37,199 nucleotides of DNA. Origin: Streptomyces sclerotialus. GTDB lineage: Bacteria > Actinomycetota > Actinomycetes > Streptomycetales > Streptomycetaceae. Of the stretch, positions 7,807 through 16,046 are shown piece after piece (within the stretch, counting starts at the first letter, position 1; every line of letters starts with the position of its first letter). The notes under the pieces are model-generated. The model ran no database searches. It saw nothing but the letters and a program-made list of their open reading frames with translations, and was not told where the DNA came from. The position numbers and the translations under genes were made by a program. Location of the stretch: NCBI GenBank assembly GCA_000719105.1, contig JODX01000038.1, forward strand, positions 1 to 37,199. Direction: 5' to 3'.

Positions 7807-8886
7807 TCACCTCCTGGTCGCCTGGCGGCGGACCCACAGATTGACGAGGGCGGCGAGCAGGAGCATCACGCCGAGGAACGCCTTGAACCAGTCGGGGTTC
7901 CAGTTGGCGTAGACGATGCCCTGGGACACCATGCCGAAGATGAAGGCGCCGATCACCGGGCCGACCGCGGAGCCGTAGCCGCCGGTGAGCAGGCAGCCGC
8001 CGATGACCGCGGCGATGATGTACAGGAACTCGTTGCCGACGCCCTCGCCGGACTGCACCGTGTTGAACGAGAACAGCAGGTGCATGCCGACGAACCAGGC
8101 GCCCAGGCCGACCCCCATGAACAGGGCGATCTTGGTGAACTTCACCGGGACGCCGACCGCGCGGGCGCTGTCCTGGTTGCCGCCCACCGCGAAGATCCAG
8201 TTGCCGAACTTCGTGCGCAGCAGCAGCCAGGTGGCGAGGGCGGCGAAGACCAGCCAGTAGAAGATGGTGATCTTGAAGTTCACCCCGCCGATGGAGATTT
8301 CCGAGGCGAAGACCGACTTGGCCTGGTCGAAGCCGTCCATGTCGCTGATCGAGTCGCTGGCGACATTGCCGGTGAAGATCTTGGTGACGGCGAGGTTGGC
8401 GCCCTGGAGGATCAGGAAGGACCCGAGGGTGACCAGGAAGCTGGGCAGTCCCGTCTTGATCAGCAGCCAGCCGTTGAACGCGCCGACGGCGAGCGACGCG
8501 ATCAGCGCGACGATCACGCCGGTCCACACGTTCAGCGTGAGCTGGTAGCTGAGGATGGCGGCGGTGAGCGCGGACGTGGTCACCGCGACGCCCGCCGACA
8601 GGTCGAACTCCCCGCCGATCATCAGCAGGGCCACCGGCAGCGTCATGATGCCCATGACGGACGCCTGGTAGAGGACGGTGGCGAGCGAGCTCGCCTCGCG
8701 GAACGGCGGGGCCGCCGCGAAGAAGAAGACGTACACGCCGACGGCGGCGATCAGGGCGCCGACCTCCGGGCGGGCCAGCAGCCGGCGCGCCACCGAGCGC
8801 TCGGTGGCGCGGCCGTCCTTTCTGCCGGCCGGCGAGTCCGGCGGGGCGGGCTCCGCCGCCGGTGCCGATGCTTGGGTCATGGTCAT
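7807..8886 (-). CDS. Sugar/inositol ABC importer, permease subunit
   Basis: 359 residues of the RbsC/FrcB-like permease family. About nine or ten membrane helices follow a charged Ala/Pro-rich N-terminus of 40 residues. The conserved coupling region with GFxLS-like GEFDLSAG and the [24 protein letters not shown] and GG(Y)[10 protein letters not shown] segments are characteristic. The ATG at 8886 shares its A with the TGA stop of the binding-protein gene (TGATG), indicating translational coupling; GTG 8889 is an alternative start one codon upstream. It forms the membrane channel of the importer together with the ATPase that follows. Confidence 0.92.
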   Translation of the reverse strand: MTMTQASAPAAEPAPPDSPAGRKDGRATERSVARRLLARPEVGALIAAVGVYVFFFAAAPPFREASSLATVLYQASVMGIMTLPVALLMIGGEFDLSAGVAVTTSALTAAILSYQLTLNVWTGVIVALIASLAVGAFNGWLLIKTGLPSFLVTLGSFLILQGANLAVTKIFTGNVASDSISDMDGFDQAKSVFASEISIGGVNFKITIFYWLVFAALATWLLLRTKFGNWIFAVGGNQDSARAVGVPVKFTKIALFMGVGLGAWFVGMHLLFSFNTVQSGEGVGNEFLYIIAAVIGGCLLTGGYGSAVGPVIGAFIFGMVSQGIVYANWNPDWFKAFLGVMLLLAALVNLWVRRQATRR

Positions 8887-9917
8887 CACCGGGTGCCCTT
8901 CGCGGCGTACTCGGCGACGGTGTCGACGTTGGACTCGTCGACGAAGGCCGGGCCCGTCAGGACCGGCTCCTCACCGCCGCCGCTGTAGTTTCCGTTGTTC
9001 TTGTAGAGCCACAGCGAGTCGATCGCGAGGTAGCCCTGGAGGTAGGGCTGCTGGTCGACGGCGAACTCGATGTCACCCTTCTTGATCGAGTCCGTCAGTT
9101 CCTTGTTCATGTCGAACGTGGCGATCTTCACCTTGCCGCCCGCGTCGGCCACCGACTGCACCGCGGTCATCGCGAAGGGCGCACCGAGCGTGACGACCTC
9201 GTCGATGGAGCTGTCCTGCTTGAGCTTGGCCGTGATGGTCGACTTCACGGACGGCATGTCGGTGCCGTTGACGTTCAGCGTCTCGGTCTTGCCCTGGAAG
9301 GTCTTCTTCACCCCGGCGCAGCGGGACTCGAGCCCGACGTTGCCCTGCTCGTGGATCACGCAGACGGCGTGCTTGGCGCCCGTCTCGTTCAGCTTCTTGC
9401 CGAGCGCCTCACCGGCGACCGACTCGTCCTGGCCGAAGAACGACAGCAGGTCCAGCGACTGCCACCGGTCCATGCCGGAGTTGATGCCGACGACCGGGAT
9501 GCCCGCCTTCTCCGCCTTGGCGAGGACGTCCTTCATGGCGTCCGGCTTGGCGAGGGTGACCGCGATGCCGTCGACCTTCTGGTCGATGGCGTTCTGGACG
9601 AAGTTCGCCTGGTTGCCCGCGTTGGGGTCGGCCGAGTAGACGAGCTCGACGTTGTCCTTGTCGGCGGCGGCCTGGGCGCCCTTGCGGACGATGTCCCAGA
9701 AGGTGTCGCCGGGCGCCTGGTGGGTGACCAGGGCGACCGTCATCCGGGGGGTGTCGGCCTTGCCCGCGGCGGCGGCCTCGGCGGCGCGCTCCTCTGCTTT
9801 CTTGCCGCCCGAGCTGCTGGAGCAGCCCGCTATGAGCAGCGCGCTCGCCGCGGCGAGCGCGACGAGCGGGGCGGCTCTGCGCGTGCGACGGGAGCGGGGG
9901 CGAAACGTGCGGTCCAT
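8886..9917 (-). CDS. ABC importer substrate-binding lipoprotein (probably myo-inositol)
   Basis: 343 residues. A twin-basic start and hydrophobic core lead to the lipobox LIAGC (Cys32), so the mature protein is lipid-anchored outside the membrane. The rest is a type-1 periplasmic-binding fold: [46 protein letters not shown] and [31 protein letters not shown] are typical of ribose/inositol-type binding proteins. First gene of a three-gene minus-strand operon. A promoter-like TTGACA-N17-TTGTAT lies about 150 bp upstream, leaving a long leader with a hairpin and a direct repeat. Myo-inositol as the ligand is inferred from the flanking iol genes. Confidence 0.92.
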   Translation of the reverse strand: MDRTFRPRSRRTRRAAPLVALAAASALLIAGCSSSSGGKKAEERAAEAAAAGKADTPRMTVALVTHQAPGDTFWDIVRKGAQAAADKDNVELVYSADPNAGNQANFVQNAIDQKVDGIAVTLAKPDAMKDVLAKAEKAGIPVVGINSGMDRWQSLDLLSFFGQDESVAGEALGKKLNETGAKHAVCVIHEQGNVGLESRCAGVKKTFQGKTETLNVNGTDMPSVKSTITAKLKQDSSIDEVVTLGAPFAMTAVQSVADAGGKVKIATFDMNKELTDSIKKGDIEFAVDQQPYLQGYLAIDSLWLYKNNGNYSGGGEEPVLTGPAFVDESNVDTVAEYAAKGTR

Positions 9918-9989
9918 CTATTCCAGCACCTCACTGTGCGACCGGGGAGAACGGGTACGAGACGGCGTCGGGCGTGGAAGACCCGCGCG

Positions 9990-10012
9990 GTCCCGGGCGG
10001 GGAGCCCGGGAC
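9990..10012 (-). other. 9-bp hairpin in the leader of the ABC operon mRNA
   Basis: GTCCCGGGC (9990-9998) and its exact complement (10004-10012) enclose a 5-nt loop. It lies between the predicted transcription start near 10058 and the binding-protein start at 9917, so it would fold in the 5' leader. It could stabilise the mRNA or attenuate it; nothing else supports a riboswitch. Confidence 0.45.
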
Positions 10013-10017
10013 ATTGT

Positions 10018-10051
10018 GCCGCGTGGCGGCGGATGCCGTGTGGCGGCGGTT
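10018..10051. repeat. 17-bp tandem duplication in the ABC operon leader
   Basis: Two adjacent 17-bp units (10018-10034 and 10035-10051) match at 14-15 positions; both contain GTGGCGGCGG with a GCCG start. They lie just downstream of the predicted start site on the minus strand. Confidence 0.6.
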
Positions 10052-10064
10052 TCGCTGGGACGGG

Positions 10065-10093
10065 ATACAAGTGCGTGCCCAACCAGCTGTCAA
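10065..10093 (-). promoter_or_regulatory. Predicted promoter of the ABC importer operon
   Basis: On the minus strand a perfect -35 TTGACA (complement of 10088-10093) is followed after exactly 17 nt by TTGTAT (complement of 10065-10070). The -35 is the left arm of the TGTCAA-N4-TTGTCA palindrome, so a repressor at that palindrome would block it. Confidence 0.6.
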
Positions 10094-10108
10094 TACTTTG
10101 TCAAGACA
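10088..10108. promoter_or_regulatory. Candidate iol operator, overlapping dyads
   Basis: TGTCAATACTTTGTCA (10088-10103) differs at two positions from the perfect palindrome at 17275-17290. Overlapping it, TGTCAAGACA (10099-10108) is a 4-bp-arm dyad that matches TGTCAGGACA upstream of the GntR gene (15197-15206) in nine of ten bases. The site lies between the divergent importer and iolC transcription units. Confidence 0.6.
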
Positions 10109-10161
10109 TCACTTCACACAGACATCGCTTCCCGCGCAGGTCCGAATGTAAGTACAAATGC

Positions 10162-10191
10162 TTGACAGGGGCGCGTCCGGAGTCCTACACC
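10162..10191 (+). promoter_or_regulatory. Predicted promoter of iolC
   Basis: TTGACA (10162-10167) is followed after 18 nt by TACACC (10186-10191). The predicted start near 10198 would give a leader of about 80 nt before the iolC ATG at 10279. Confidence 0.5.
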
Positions 10192-10278
10192 TGGGATACA
10201 TCCGGGCCCGGGTGCCCGCATCCCCCCGCGCCTTCCGGGCCGCCGCCGGCCCGCCGTCCCGACCGAGGAGTGACGCGC

Positions 10279-11274
10279 ATGCCTGAGTCCGCCGGACCGC
10301 TCGACACCGGAGCCTTCGAGGTCGGCGAGGCCGGATCGTTCGATCTCATCACCATGGGACGGATCGGTGTCGATCTCTATCCGTTGCAGACCGGGGTGCC
10401 GCTGCCGCAAGTCGAGTCCTTCGGGAAGTTTCTTGGGGGGTCGGCGGCCAACGTGGCCGTGGCCGCCGCACGTCTTGGCCACGCTACCGCTGTGATCACA
10501 CGTACCGGAAACGACCCCTTCGGTACGTTCCTGCACCAGGCCCTGAGGGGATTCGGAGTCGACGACCGTTTTGTCACCCCGGTCGATGCCTACCCTACGC
10601 CGATCACGTTCTGTGAGATCTTCCCGCCCGACGACTTCCCGCTCTACTTCTACCGGCGCCCCAAGGCCCCGGACCTCGAGATCCACGCCGCCGAGCTGGA
10701 CCTCGACGCGGTCCGCGCGGCCCGGATCTTCTGGGTCACCGGCACCGGCCTGAGCGAGGAGCCCAGCCGCTCGGCCACGCTCACCGCCCTCCGGGCCCGC
10801 ACCGGGTCCGGCACCACGGTCTTCGACCTGGACTGGCGGCCGATGTTCTGGCAGGACCCGGAGAGCGCCCGCCCGTACTACACGGAGGCGCTGCGGCACG
10901 CGACCGTCGCCGTCGGCAACCTCGACGAGTGCGAGATCGCCACCGGGGTGCGCGAGCCGCACGCCTGCGCCGAGGCGCTGCTGAACGCCGGCGTCGAGCT
11001 CGCCGTCGTCAAACAGGGCCCGAAGGGCGTGCTCGCCGTCCACCGCGACGGCACCACCGCCGAGGTCCCACCCGTGCCCGTGGAGGTCGTCAACGGCCTC
11101 GGCGCCGGGGACGCCTTCGGCGGCTCCCTCTGCCACGGGCTGCTCGCCGGCTGGGACCTGGAGCGGACCATGCGGTACGCCAACGCGGCCGGCGCGCTCG
11201 TCGCCTCCCGGCTCGCCTGCTCCTCCGCGATGCCCACCGCGTCCGAGGTCGAGGACCTCCTGTCGCACGGCTGA
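10279..11274 (+). CDS. iolC: 5-dehydro-2-deoxygluconokinase
   Basis: 331 residues of the PfkB/ribokinase family. The N-terminal segment DLITMGRIGVDLYPLQTGVPLPQVESF with FGKFLGGSAANVAVAAARLG is characteristic of IolC, and the C-terminal NGLGAGDAFGGSL is the PfkB signature containing the anion hole and catalytic Asp (GAGD). It phosphorylates 2-deoxy-5-keto-D-gluconate at C6 using ATP. ATG 10279 has GAGGAG nine nt upstream; a much longer frame from 9652 overlaps the divergent gene and is rejected. First gene of the plus-strand catabolic series. Degenerate repeats of its last codons follow the stop. Confidence 0.93.
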   Translation: MPESAGPLDTGAFEVGEAGSFDLITMGRIGVDLYPLQTGVPLPQVESFGKFLGGSAANVAVAAARLGHATAVITRTGNDPFGTFLHQALRGFGVDDRFVTPVDAYPTPITFCEIFPPDDFPLYFYRRPKAPDLEIHAAELDLDAVRAARIFWVTGTGLSEEPSRSATLTALRARTGSGTTVFDLDWRPMFWQDPESARPYYTEALRHATVAVGNLDECEIATGVREPHACAEALLNAGVELAVVKQGPKGVLAVHRDGTTAEVPPVPVEVVNGLGAGDAFGGSLCHGLLAGWDLERTMRYANAAGALVASRLACSSAMPTASEVEDLLSHG

Positions 11275-11416
11275 CCACCCCGTCCGAGGCCACGGACCTC
11301 CGCGCGGTGCGGCCGGTCACCGCGCGCGTCCGGCCGGCACCGAGGACCTCACCACGGCGCGGCCGCCCACGAACGCGAGGTCACGGACCCCGCACCGTGC
11401 GGCCGGCCACCGCCAC
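11241..11416. repeat. Degenerate ~41-45-bp repeats derived from the iolC 3' end
   Basis: GTCCGAGGTCGAGGACCTCC at 11241-11260, inside iolC, recurs as a 17/20 match at 11282-11301 after the stop, and weaker copies start near 11340 and 11377. The elements GAGG(N)CACGGACC and GTGCGGCCGG(T/C)CACCGC alternate through the whole gap up to the next gene. I see no ORF here. Confidence 0.6.
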
Positions 11417-11434
11417 CCCTGAACGGAGCCTGTC

Positions 11435-12313
11435 ATGACCATCAGCATCCCCGACCTCGTCTCGGTGCGCGCCCGGCACCCGGAGGCCGTCGCCGAGGCC
11501 GCCGCCCGGCGAGTGCGCCGCCCGCTGATCGGCGACAGCGGCCGGCTGATGATCGTGGCCGCCGACCATCCCGCGCGCGGCGCCCTCGGCGTCGGCGACC
11601 GCGCCCTGGCCATGGCCAACCGGGCCGACCTGCTGGAGCGGCTGTGCACCGCGCTGGCCCGGCCCGGCGTGGACGGGGTGCTCGCCACCGCCGACATCCT
11701 GGAGGACCTGCTGCTCCTGGGCGCCCTGGACGGCAAGGTCGTCATGGGCTCCATGAACCGCGGAGGTCTCGCCGGGGCGTCCTTCGAGATGGACGACCGT
11801 TTCACCGGCCATCGCGCCGAGGACCTCGAACGGCTCCGCTTCGACGCCGGCAAGCTGCTGCTGCGCATCGACTACGACGACCCAGGCTCGCTGCGCACGC
11901 TGGAGGCCACCGCCCGGGCCGTCGACGACATGGCGGCCCGCCGGCTGCCGGTGTTCGTGGAGCCCTTCATATCCAGGCGGGTGGAGGGCCGGGTCCGCAA
12001 CGACCTGAGCCGCGAGGCCGTCACCCGCTCCCTCACCATCGCCTCCGGTCTCGGCGGCACCTCCGCCTACACCTGGCTGAAGCTGCCGGTCACCGAGGAC
12101 CCCGACGACATGGCCGGGGCGCTGGAGGCGTCCACGCTGCCCGCCGTACTGCTCGGCGGCGAGGTCGGCCGGGACCAGGAGGGCGCGTACGAGAGATGGC
12201 GCAAGGCGCTGCGCCTGCCCACCGTGCAGGGCATGGTCGTCGGCCGCTCCCTGCTCTACCCCGCCGAGGGCAGCGTGGAGACCGCCGTCGACACGGCGGT
12301 CGGGCTGCTCTGA
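11435..12313 (+). CDS. Cgl0158-type (beta/alpha)8-barrel aldolase
   Basis: 292 residues. The protein belongs to the DeoC/LacD-like aldolase superfamily and resembles the Cgl0158 family found in actinobacterial inositol clusters: LMIVAADHPARGALGVGDR opens the barrel, and GKLLLRIDYDDPGS, PVFVEPF and TAYTWLKLPV-like strands with a KLPV lysine follow, which is where a Schiff-base Lys is expected. In the iol pathway an aldolase must split 2-deoxy-5-keto-gluconate-6-phosphate into dihydroxyacetone phosphate and malonate semialdehyde. No class II IolJ is present, so this protein is a reasonable substitute; that is inference. ATG 11435 has ACGGAG upstream. It lies 160 bp after iolC and 76 bp before iolB. 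Confidence 0.82.
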   Translation: MTISIPDLVSVRARHPEAVAEAAARRVRRPLIGDSGRLMIVAADHPARGALGVGDRALAMANRADLLERLCTALARPGVDGVLATADILEDLLLLGALDGKVVMGSMNRGGLAGASFEMDDRFTGHRAEDLERLRFDAGKLLLRIDYDDPGSLRTLEATARAVDDMAARRLPVFVEPFISRRVEGRVRNDLSREAVTRSLTIASGLGGTSAYTWLKLPVTEDPDDMAGALEASTLPAVLLGGEVGRDQEGAYERWRKALRLPTVQGMVVGRSLLYPAEGSVETAVDTAVGLL

Positions 12314-12389
12314 GTCCGGCCCACCGCCCCGTCCAGCCACATCGACCCGTCCCACCCCACGCCCCGGATCGATCGAGGGATCAACCCAC

Positions 12390-13277
12390 ATGACCTCCAA
12401 GCACCACCTCCCGGCCGGCAGGGCCGGCACCGGCGTCGGCGCCTACTCCGTCGACGTCACTCCCGAGTCCGCCGGCTGGGGCCACTCCAGCCTGCGGGTA
12501 CTGGAGCTGCCGCCGGGCGGCCGGCACACCTACGCGGCCGGTGACAGCGAGTGGATCGTGCTGCCCCTGTCGGGCTCCTGCACGGTCACCGTCGGCGACG
12601 AGATGTTCCGGCTGGCCGGGCGCGCGAGCGTGTTCAGCGGGGTGAGCGACTTCGCGTACGTGCCCCGGGACGCGGAGGTTTTCGTCGCCTCCCAGAGTGG
12701 GGGCCGTTTCGCCCTCACCGGCGCCCGCTGCGAGCGCCGCCTGCCCGCCCGGTACGGGCCCGCGTCCGCCGTCCCGGTGGAGCTGCGCGGCACGGGCAAC
12801 TGCTCCCGCCAGGTGAACAACTTCGGTGCGGCCGGCGTCTTCGCGTGCGACAGGCTGATCGCCGTGGAGGTGATCACCCCCGGCGGCAACTGGTCCTCCT
12901 TCCCGCCGCACAAGCACGACGCGCACCGGCCCGGCGAGGAGTCGGAGCTGGAGGAGATCTACTACTTCGAGTTCGCCGACCACGAGGGCACACCCGGCCT
13001 CGGCTACCAGCGGGTCTCCCCCTCCGGCCACGGCACCGGCACGGACGTGCTGGCCGAGGTCCGGAGCGGGGACGTGGTGCTGATCCCGGACGGCTGGCAC
13101 GGTCCCTCCATGGCCGTCCCCGGCCACGACATGTACTACCTCAACGTGATGGCGGGCCCCGATCCCGACCGCGCCTGGCTGATCCGCGACCACCCGGACC
13201 ACGCCTGGATCCGCGACACCTGGCCCGGGCAGCCGGTCGACCCCCGACTGCCGCTCTACACCGCCCCCGAGCAGTGA
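12390..13277 (+). CDS. iolB: 5-deoxy-glucuronate isomerase
   Basis: 295 residues, a bicupin. The C-terminal cupin shows the metal site: FPPHKHD (two His), then LEEIYYFEF (Glu) and a later WHGPSMAVPGHDMYYLNVMAGP stretch with His, which is strongly conserved in IolB. It converts 5-deoxy-D-glucuronate to 2-deoxy-5-keto-D-gluconate. ATG 12390 follows GAGGGA. Only 7 bp separate its stop from iolD, and the iolD ribosome site overlaps the end of iolB, so translation is probably coupled. Full length compared with known IolB proteins (about 270-300 residues). Confidence 0.94.
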   Translation: MTSKHHLPAGRAGTGVGAYSVDVTPESAGWGHSSLRVLELPPGGRHTYAAGDSEWIVLPLSGSCTVTVGDEMFRLAGRASVFSGVSDFAYVPRDAEVFVASQSGGRFALTGARCERRLPARYGPASAVPVELRGTGNCSRQVNNFGAAGVFACDRLIAVEVITPGGNWSSFPPHKHDAHRPGEESELEEIYYFEFADHEGTPGLGYQRVSPSGHGTGTDVLAEVRSGDVVLIPDGWHGPSMAVPGHDMYYLNVMAGPDPDRAWLIRDHPDHAWIRDTWPGQPVDPRLPLYTAPEQ

Positions 13278-13284
13278 GGACCCG

Positions 13285-15168
13285 ATGAGCCACCCCACCC
13301 CGTCAGTACGCCACCTGACCGTCGCCCAGGCGCTGGTCCAGTTCCTGTCCGTGCAGTACACCGAACGCGACGGCGTACGGCACCGGCTGATCGCCGGCAC
13401 CTGGGGCATCTTCGGCCACGGCAACGTCGCCGGCCTCGGCCAGGCCCTGCTCCAGGCCGGCGAGGAGGCCATGCCCTTCCACCAGGGCCGCAACGAGCAG
13501 GCCATGGTGCACGCGGCCGTCGGCCACGCCCGCCAGCTCAACCGGCTCTCCGCGCAGGCGGTGACGACGTCCATCGGCCCCGGCGCCACCAACCTCGTCA
13601 CGGGCGCCGCCCTCGCGACGATCAACCGGCTGCCGGTGCTGCTCCTGCCCGGCGACTACTTCGCCACCCGCGCCGCCGACCCGCTGCTCCAGCAGCTCGA
13701 GCACCCGTCCGAGGCCGACGTGTCCGTGAACGACACGCTGCGCCCGGTCTCCCGCTGGTTCGACCGCATCACCCGCCCGGAGATGCTGGTCCCGTCCGCG
13801 CTGAACGCCATGCGGATCCTGACCGACCCGGCCGAGACGGGCGCGGTCGCCCTCGCCCTGCCGCAGGACGTGCAGACGGAGGCGTTCGACTGGCCGGAGG
13901 AGTTCTTCGCCGAACGCGTCTGGCACGTACGCCGTCCCGCACCTGACCCGCTGGAGCTCGCCGAGGCGGTACGGGCGATCCGCGCCGCCGAGCGCCCGCT
14001 GATCGTCGCGGGCGGCGGCGTCCACCACAGCGAGGCCGAGGAAGCGCTGAAGGCACTCGTCGACGCCACCGGCATCCCGGTCGCCTCCACCCAGGCGGGC
14101 AAGGGCTCGCTGCGCCACGACCACCCGGCCGACCTCGGGGGCATCGGCCACACCGGCACCGCGGTCTGCGACGACCTGGCCCGCACCGCCGACCTGGTCA
14201 TCGGCGTCGGCACCCGCTACAGCGACTTCACCACCGCCTCCGGCACCCTCTTCCAGAACCCCGGCGTCCGCTTCCTCAACCTCAACATCACCGCCTTCGA
14301 CGCCCACAAGCTGGCCGCCCGCACCCTGGTCGCCGACGCCCGTACGGGCCTCACGGCCCTCGCACGCGAGCTGTCCGGCCACCGGGTCGACGGGGCGTAC
14401 GAGGCCGAGTACCGCGCCGGCAAGGAACGCTGGGAGCGGGTCGTGGAAGCCGCCTTCCGTGCGGACGACGACAGTGCCGTACCCACCCAGACGCAGGTGC
14501 TCGGCGCCCTGGACACGGTCGTCGGCGACGAGGACGTGGTGATCAACGCGGCCGGCTCGCTCCCCGGCGACCTGCACAAACTGTGGCGGGCGCGCTCACC
14601 GCGCCAGTACCACCTGGAGTACGGCTACTCCTGCATGGGCTACGAGATCCCGGCGGGCATCGGCGTCCAGCAGGCCGCGCCCGGCACCCCCGTCTGGTCA
14701 CTGGTCGGCGACGGCACCTATCTGATGATGCCGACCGAGATCGTCACCGCCGTCCAGGAGGGCCTGCCGGTCAACCTGGTCCTGCTCCAGAACCACGGGT
14801 ACGCCTCGATCGGCGGCCTCTCCGAGGAGACCGGCGGCGAGCGCTTCGGCACCGCCTACCGCTACCGCGCGGCCGACGGCACCTTCACCGGCGCCCCGCT
14901 GCCGGTGGACCTCGCCGCCAACGCGGCCAGCCTCGGCATGGACGTGCTGCGCGCCAAGACCGTCGGCGAGCTGCGCGACGCGCTCGCCCGGGCCCGCGCC
15001 TCCGACCGGCCGACCTGTGTGTACGTCGAGACCGACCCGACGCCCTCCGCTCCCCCGGCCGAAGCCTGGTGGGACGTGCCGGTCGCCGAGGTGGCCGACC
15101 GCGAGGCGGCGGTACGGGCCCGGGAAAGGTACGACCGGCACGCCGCCGGCCGCCGACGTCATCTGTGA
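13285..15168 (+). CDS. iolD: 3D-(3,5/4)-trihydroxycyclohexane-1,2-dione acylhydrolase
   Basis: 627 residues, a thiamine-diphosphate enzyme of the acetolactate-synthase superfamily and full length for IolD. The N-terminal domain begins VRHLTVAQALVQFLSVQYTERDG with FHQGRNEQAMVHAAVG (the conserved Glu that activates ThDP). The C-terminal domain carries the cofactor motif VGDGTYLMMPTEIVTAVQEG followed by QNHGYASIGGL (G-D-G...N). It opens the six-membered ring to give 5-deoxy-glucuronate. ATG 13285 follows GAGGACCCG. It is the last enzyme gene of the series; the GntR gene starts 43 bp downstream. Confidence 0.95.
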   Translation: MSHPTPSVRHLTVAQALVQFLSVQYTERDGVRHRLIAGTWGIFGHGNVAGLGQALLQAGEEAMPFHQGRNEQAMVHAAVGHARQLNRLSAQAVTTSIGPGATNLVTGAALATINRLPVLLLPGDYFATRAADPLLQQLEHPSEADVSVNDTLRPVSRWFDRITRPEMLVPSALNAMRILTDPAETGAVALALPQDVQTEAFDWPEEFFAERVWHVRRPAPDPLELAEAVRAIRAAERPLIVAGGGVHHSEAEEALKALVDATGIPVASTQAGKGSLRHDHPADLGGIGHTGTAVCDDLARTADLVIGVGTRYSDFTTASGTLFQNPGVRFLNLNITAFDAHKLAARTLVADARTGLTALARELSGHRVDGAYEAEYRAGKERWERVVEAAFRADDDSAVPTQTQVLGALDTVVGDEDVVINAAGSLPGDLHKLWRARSPRQYHLEYGYSCMGYEIPAGIGVQQAAPGTPVWSLVGDGTYLMMPTEIVTAVQEGLPVNLVLLQNHGYASIGGLSEETGGERFGTAYRYRAADGTFTGAPLPVDLAANAASLGMDVLRAKTVGELRDALARARASDRPTCVYVETDPTPSAPPAEAWWDVPVAEVADREAAVRARERYDRHAAGRRRHL

Positions 15169-15196
15169 CGGCTCGCCCGGCCTCCCCGCCCGTTCA

Positions 15197-15206
15197 TGTC
15201 AGGACA
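15197..15206. promoter_or_regulatory. TGTC-N2-GACA dyad upstream of the GntR gene
   Basis: TGTCAGGACA lies 6 bp before the GntR start codon and overlaps the AGGA ribosome-site candidate. It matches TGTCAAGACA at 10099-10108 upstream of iolC in nine of ten bases, which suggests autoregulation by the same protein. Confidence 0.5.
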
Positions 15207-15211
15207 ACACG

Positions 15212-16012
15212 ATGACGAGCACTTCTGTCATCCGCACGGGCGGATACGCTCGACAGGTGACCAGTACCGCCGCCGCCCGCCTCGACCTCGCACTCGACCG
15301 CACCAGCCCCGTGCCGCTGTACTACCAGCTCGCCCGGCAGCTGGAGGCCGCGATCGAGGAGGGCACGCTGACCCCCGGCAGCCTGCTCGGCAACGAGATC
15401 GAGCTCGCCGGGCGGCTCGGGCTGTCCCGGCCCACCGTGCGCCAGGCCATCCAGTCCCTCGTCGACAAGGGCCTCCTCGTACGCCGCCGGGGCGTCGGCA
15501 CCCAGGTGGTCCACAGCCAGGTCAAGCGGCCGATGGAGCTGACCAGCCTGTACGACGACCTCCAGACCGCGGGTCAGAACCCCGCGACCCGCGTGCTGAC
15601 CGCCGAGGTGCGGCCCGCTCCGGCCGAGGTGGCGGCCGCTCTGGGCATCGCCGAGGGAGCGGCGGTCCACCACGTGGAGCGGCTGCGACTCGCCCACGGC
15701 GAGCCCGTGGCGTACCTGACCAACCACATCCCCGAAGGTCTCCTCGACCCGGACCCGGAGAAGCTGGAGGCGACCGGCCTGTACCGGATGATGCGCGGGG
15801 CGGGGATCACGCTGCACAGCGCACGGCAGTCCGTCGGCGCCCGCAGCGCCGGCGCCGAGGAGGCCGCGCGGCTGGGCGAGCCGGAGGGCGCCGCCCTGCT
15901 GACGATGCGGCGCACGGCGTACGACGACACCGGCCGCGCGGTCGAGTACGGCACCCATGTCTACCGGGCCTCGCGCTACTCGTTCGAGTTCCAGCTCCTC
16001 GTACGGAACTGA
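15212..16012 (+). CDS. GntR-family regulator, HutC/UTRA type
   Basis: 266 residues. Residues about 30-95 are the winged helix-turn-helix: PLYYQLARQLEAAIEEGTL, NEIELAGRLGLSRPTVRQAIQSLVDKGLLVRRRGVGTQVV. The C-terminal part (about 110-266) is a UTRA ligand-binding domain (VHHVERLRLAHGEPVAYLTNHIPE, LYRMMRGAGITLHSARQSV). It is the best candidate for the inositol-responsive repressor of the iol genes, with an inositol intermediate as possible effector; both are inference from context. ATG 15212 is used; GTG 15257 is an in-frame alternative that still keeps the whole DNA-binding domain. It is convergent with the following dehydrogenase gene, with only 34 bp between stops and no strong hairpin. Confidence 0.9.
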   Translation: MTSTSVIRTGGYARQVTSTAAARLDLALDRTSPVPLYYQLARQLEAAIEEGTLTPGSLLGNEIELAGRLGLSRPTVRQAIQSLVDKGLLVRRRGVGTQVVHSQVKRPMELTSLYDDLQTAGQNPATRVLTAEVRPAPAEVAAALGIAEGAAVHHVERLRLAHGEPVAYLTNHIPEGLLDPDPEKLEATGLYRMMRGAGITLHSARQSVGARSAGAEEAARLGEPEGAALLTMRRTAYDDTGRAVEYGTHVYRASRYSFEFQLLVRN

Positions 16013-16046
16013 CGGGCGCCGGCGGCCTTCCGCGCGCGGGGGCCGT

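Noticed and set aside
6062..7912. 616-codon ORF on the plus strand
   Set aside because: It spans iolG, the terminator and the ATPase gene on the opposite strand; Gly/Val/Arg-rich without motifs.
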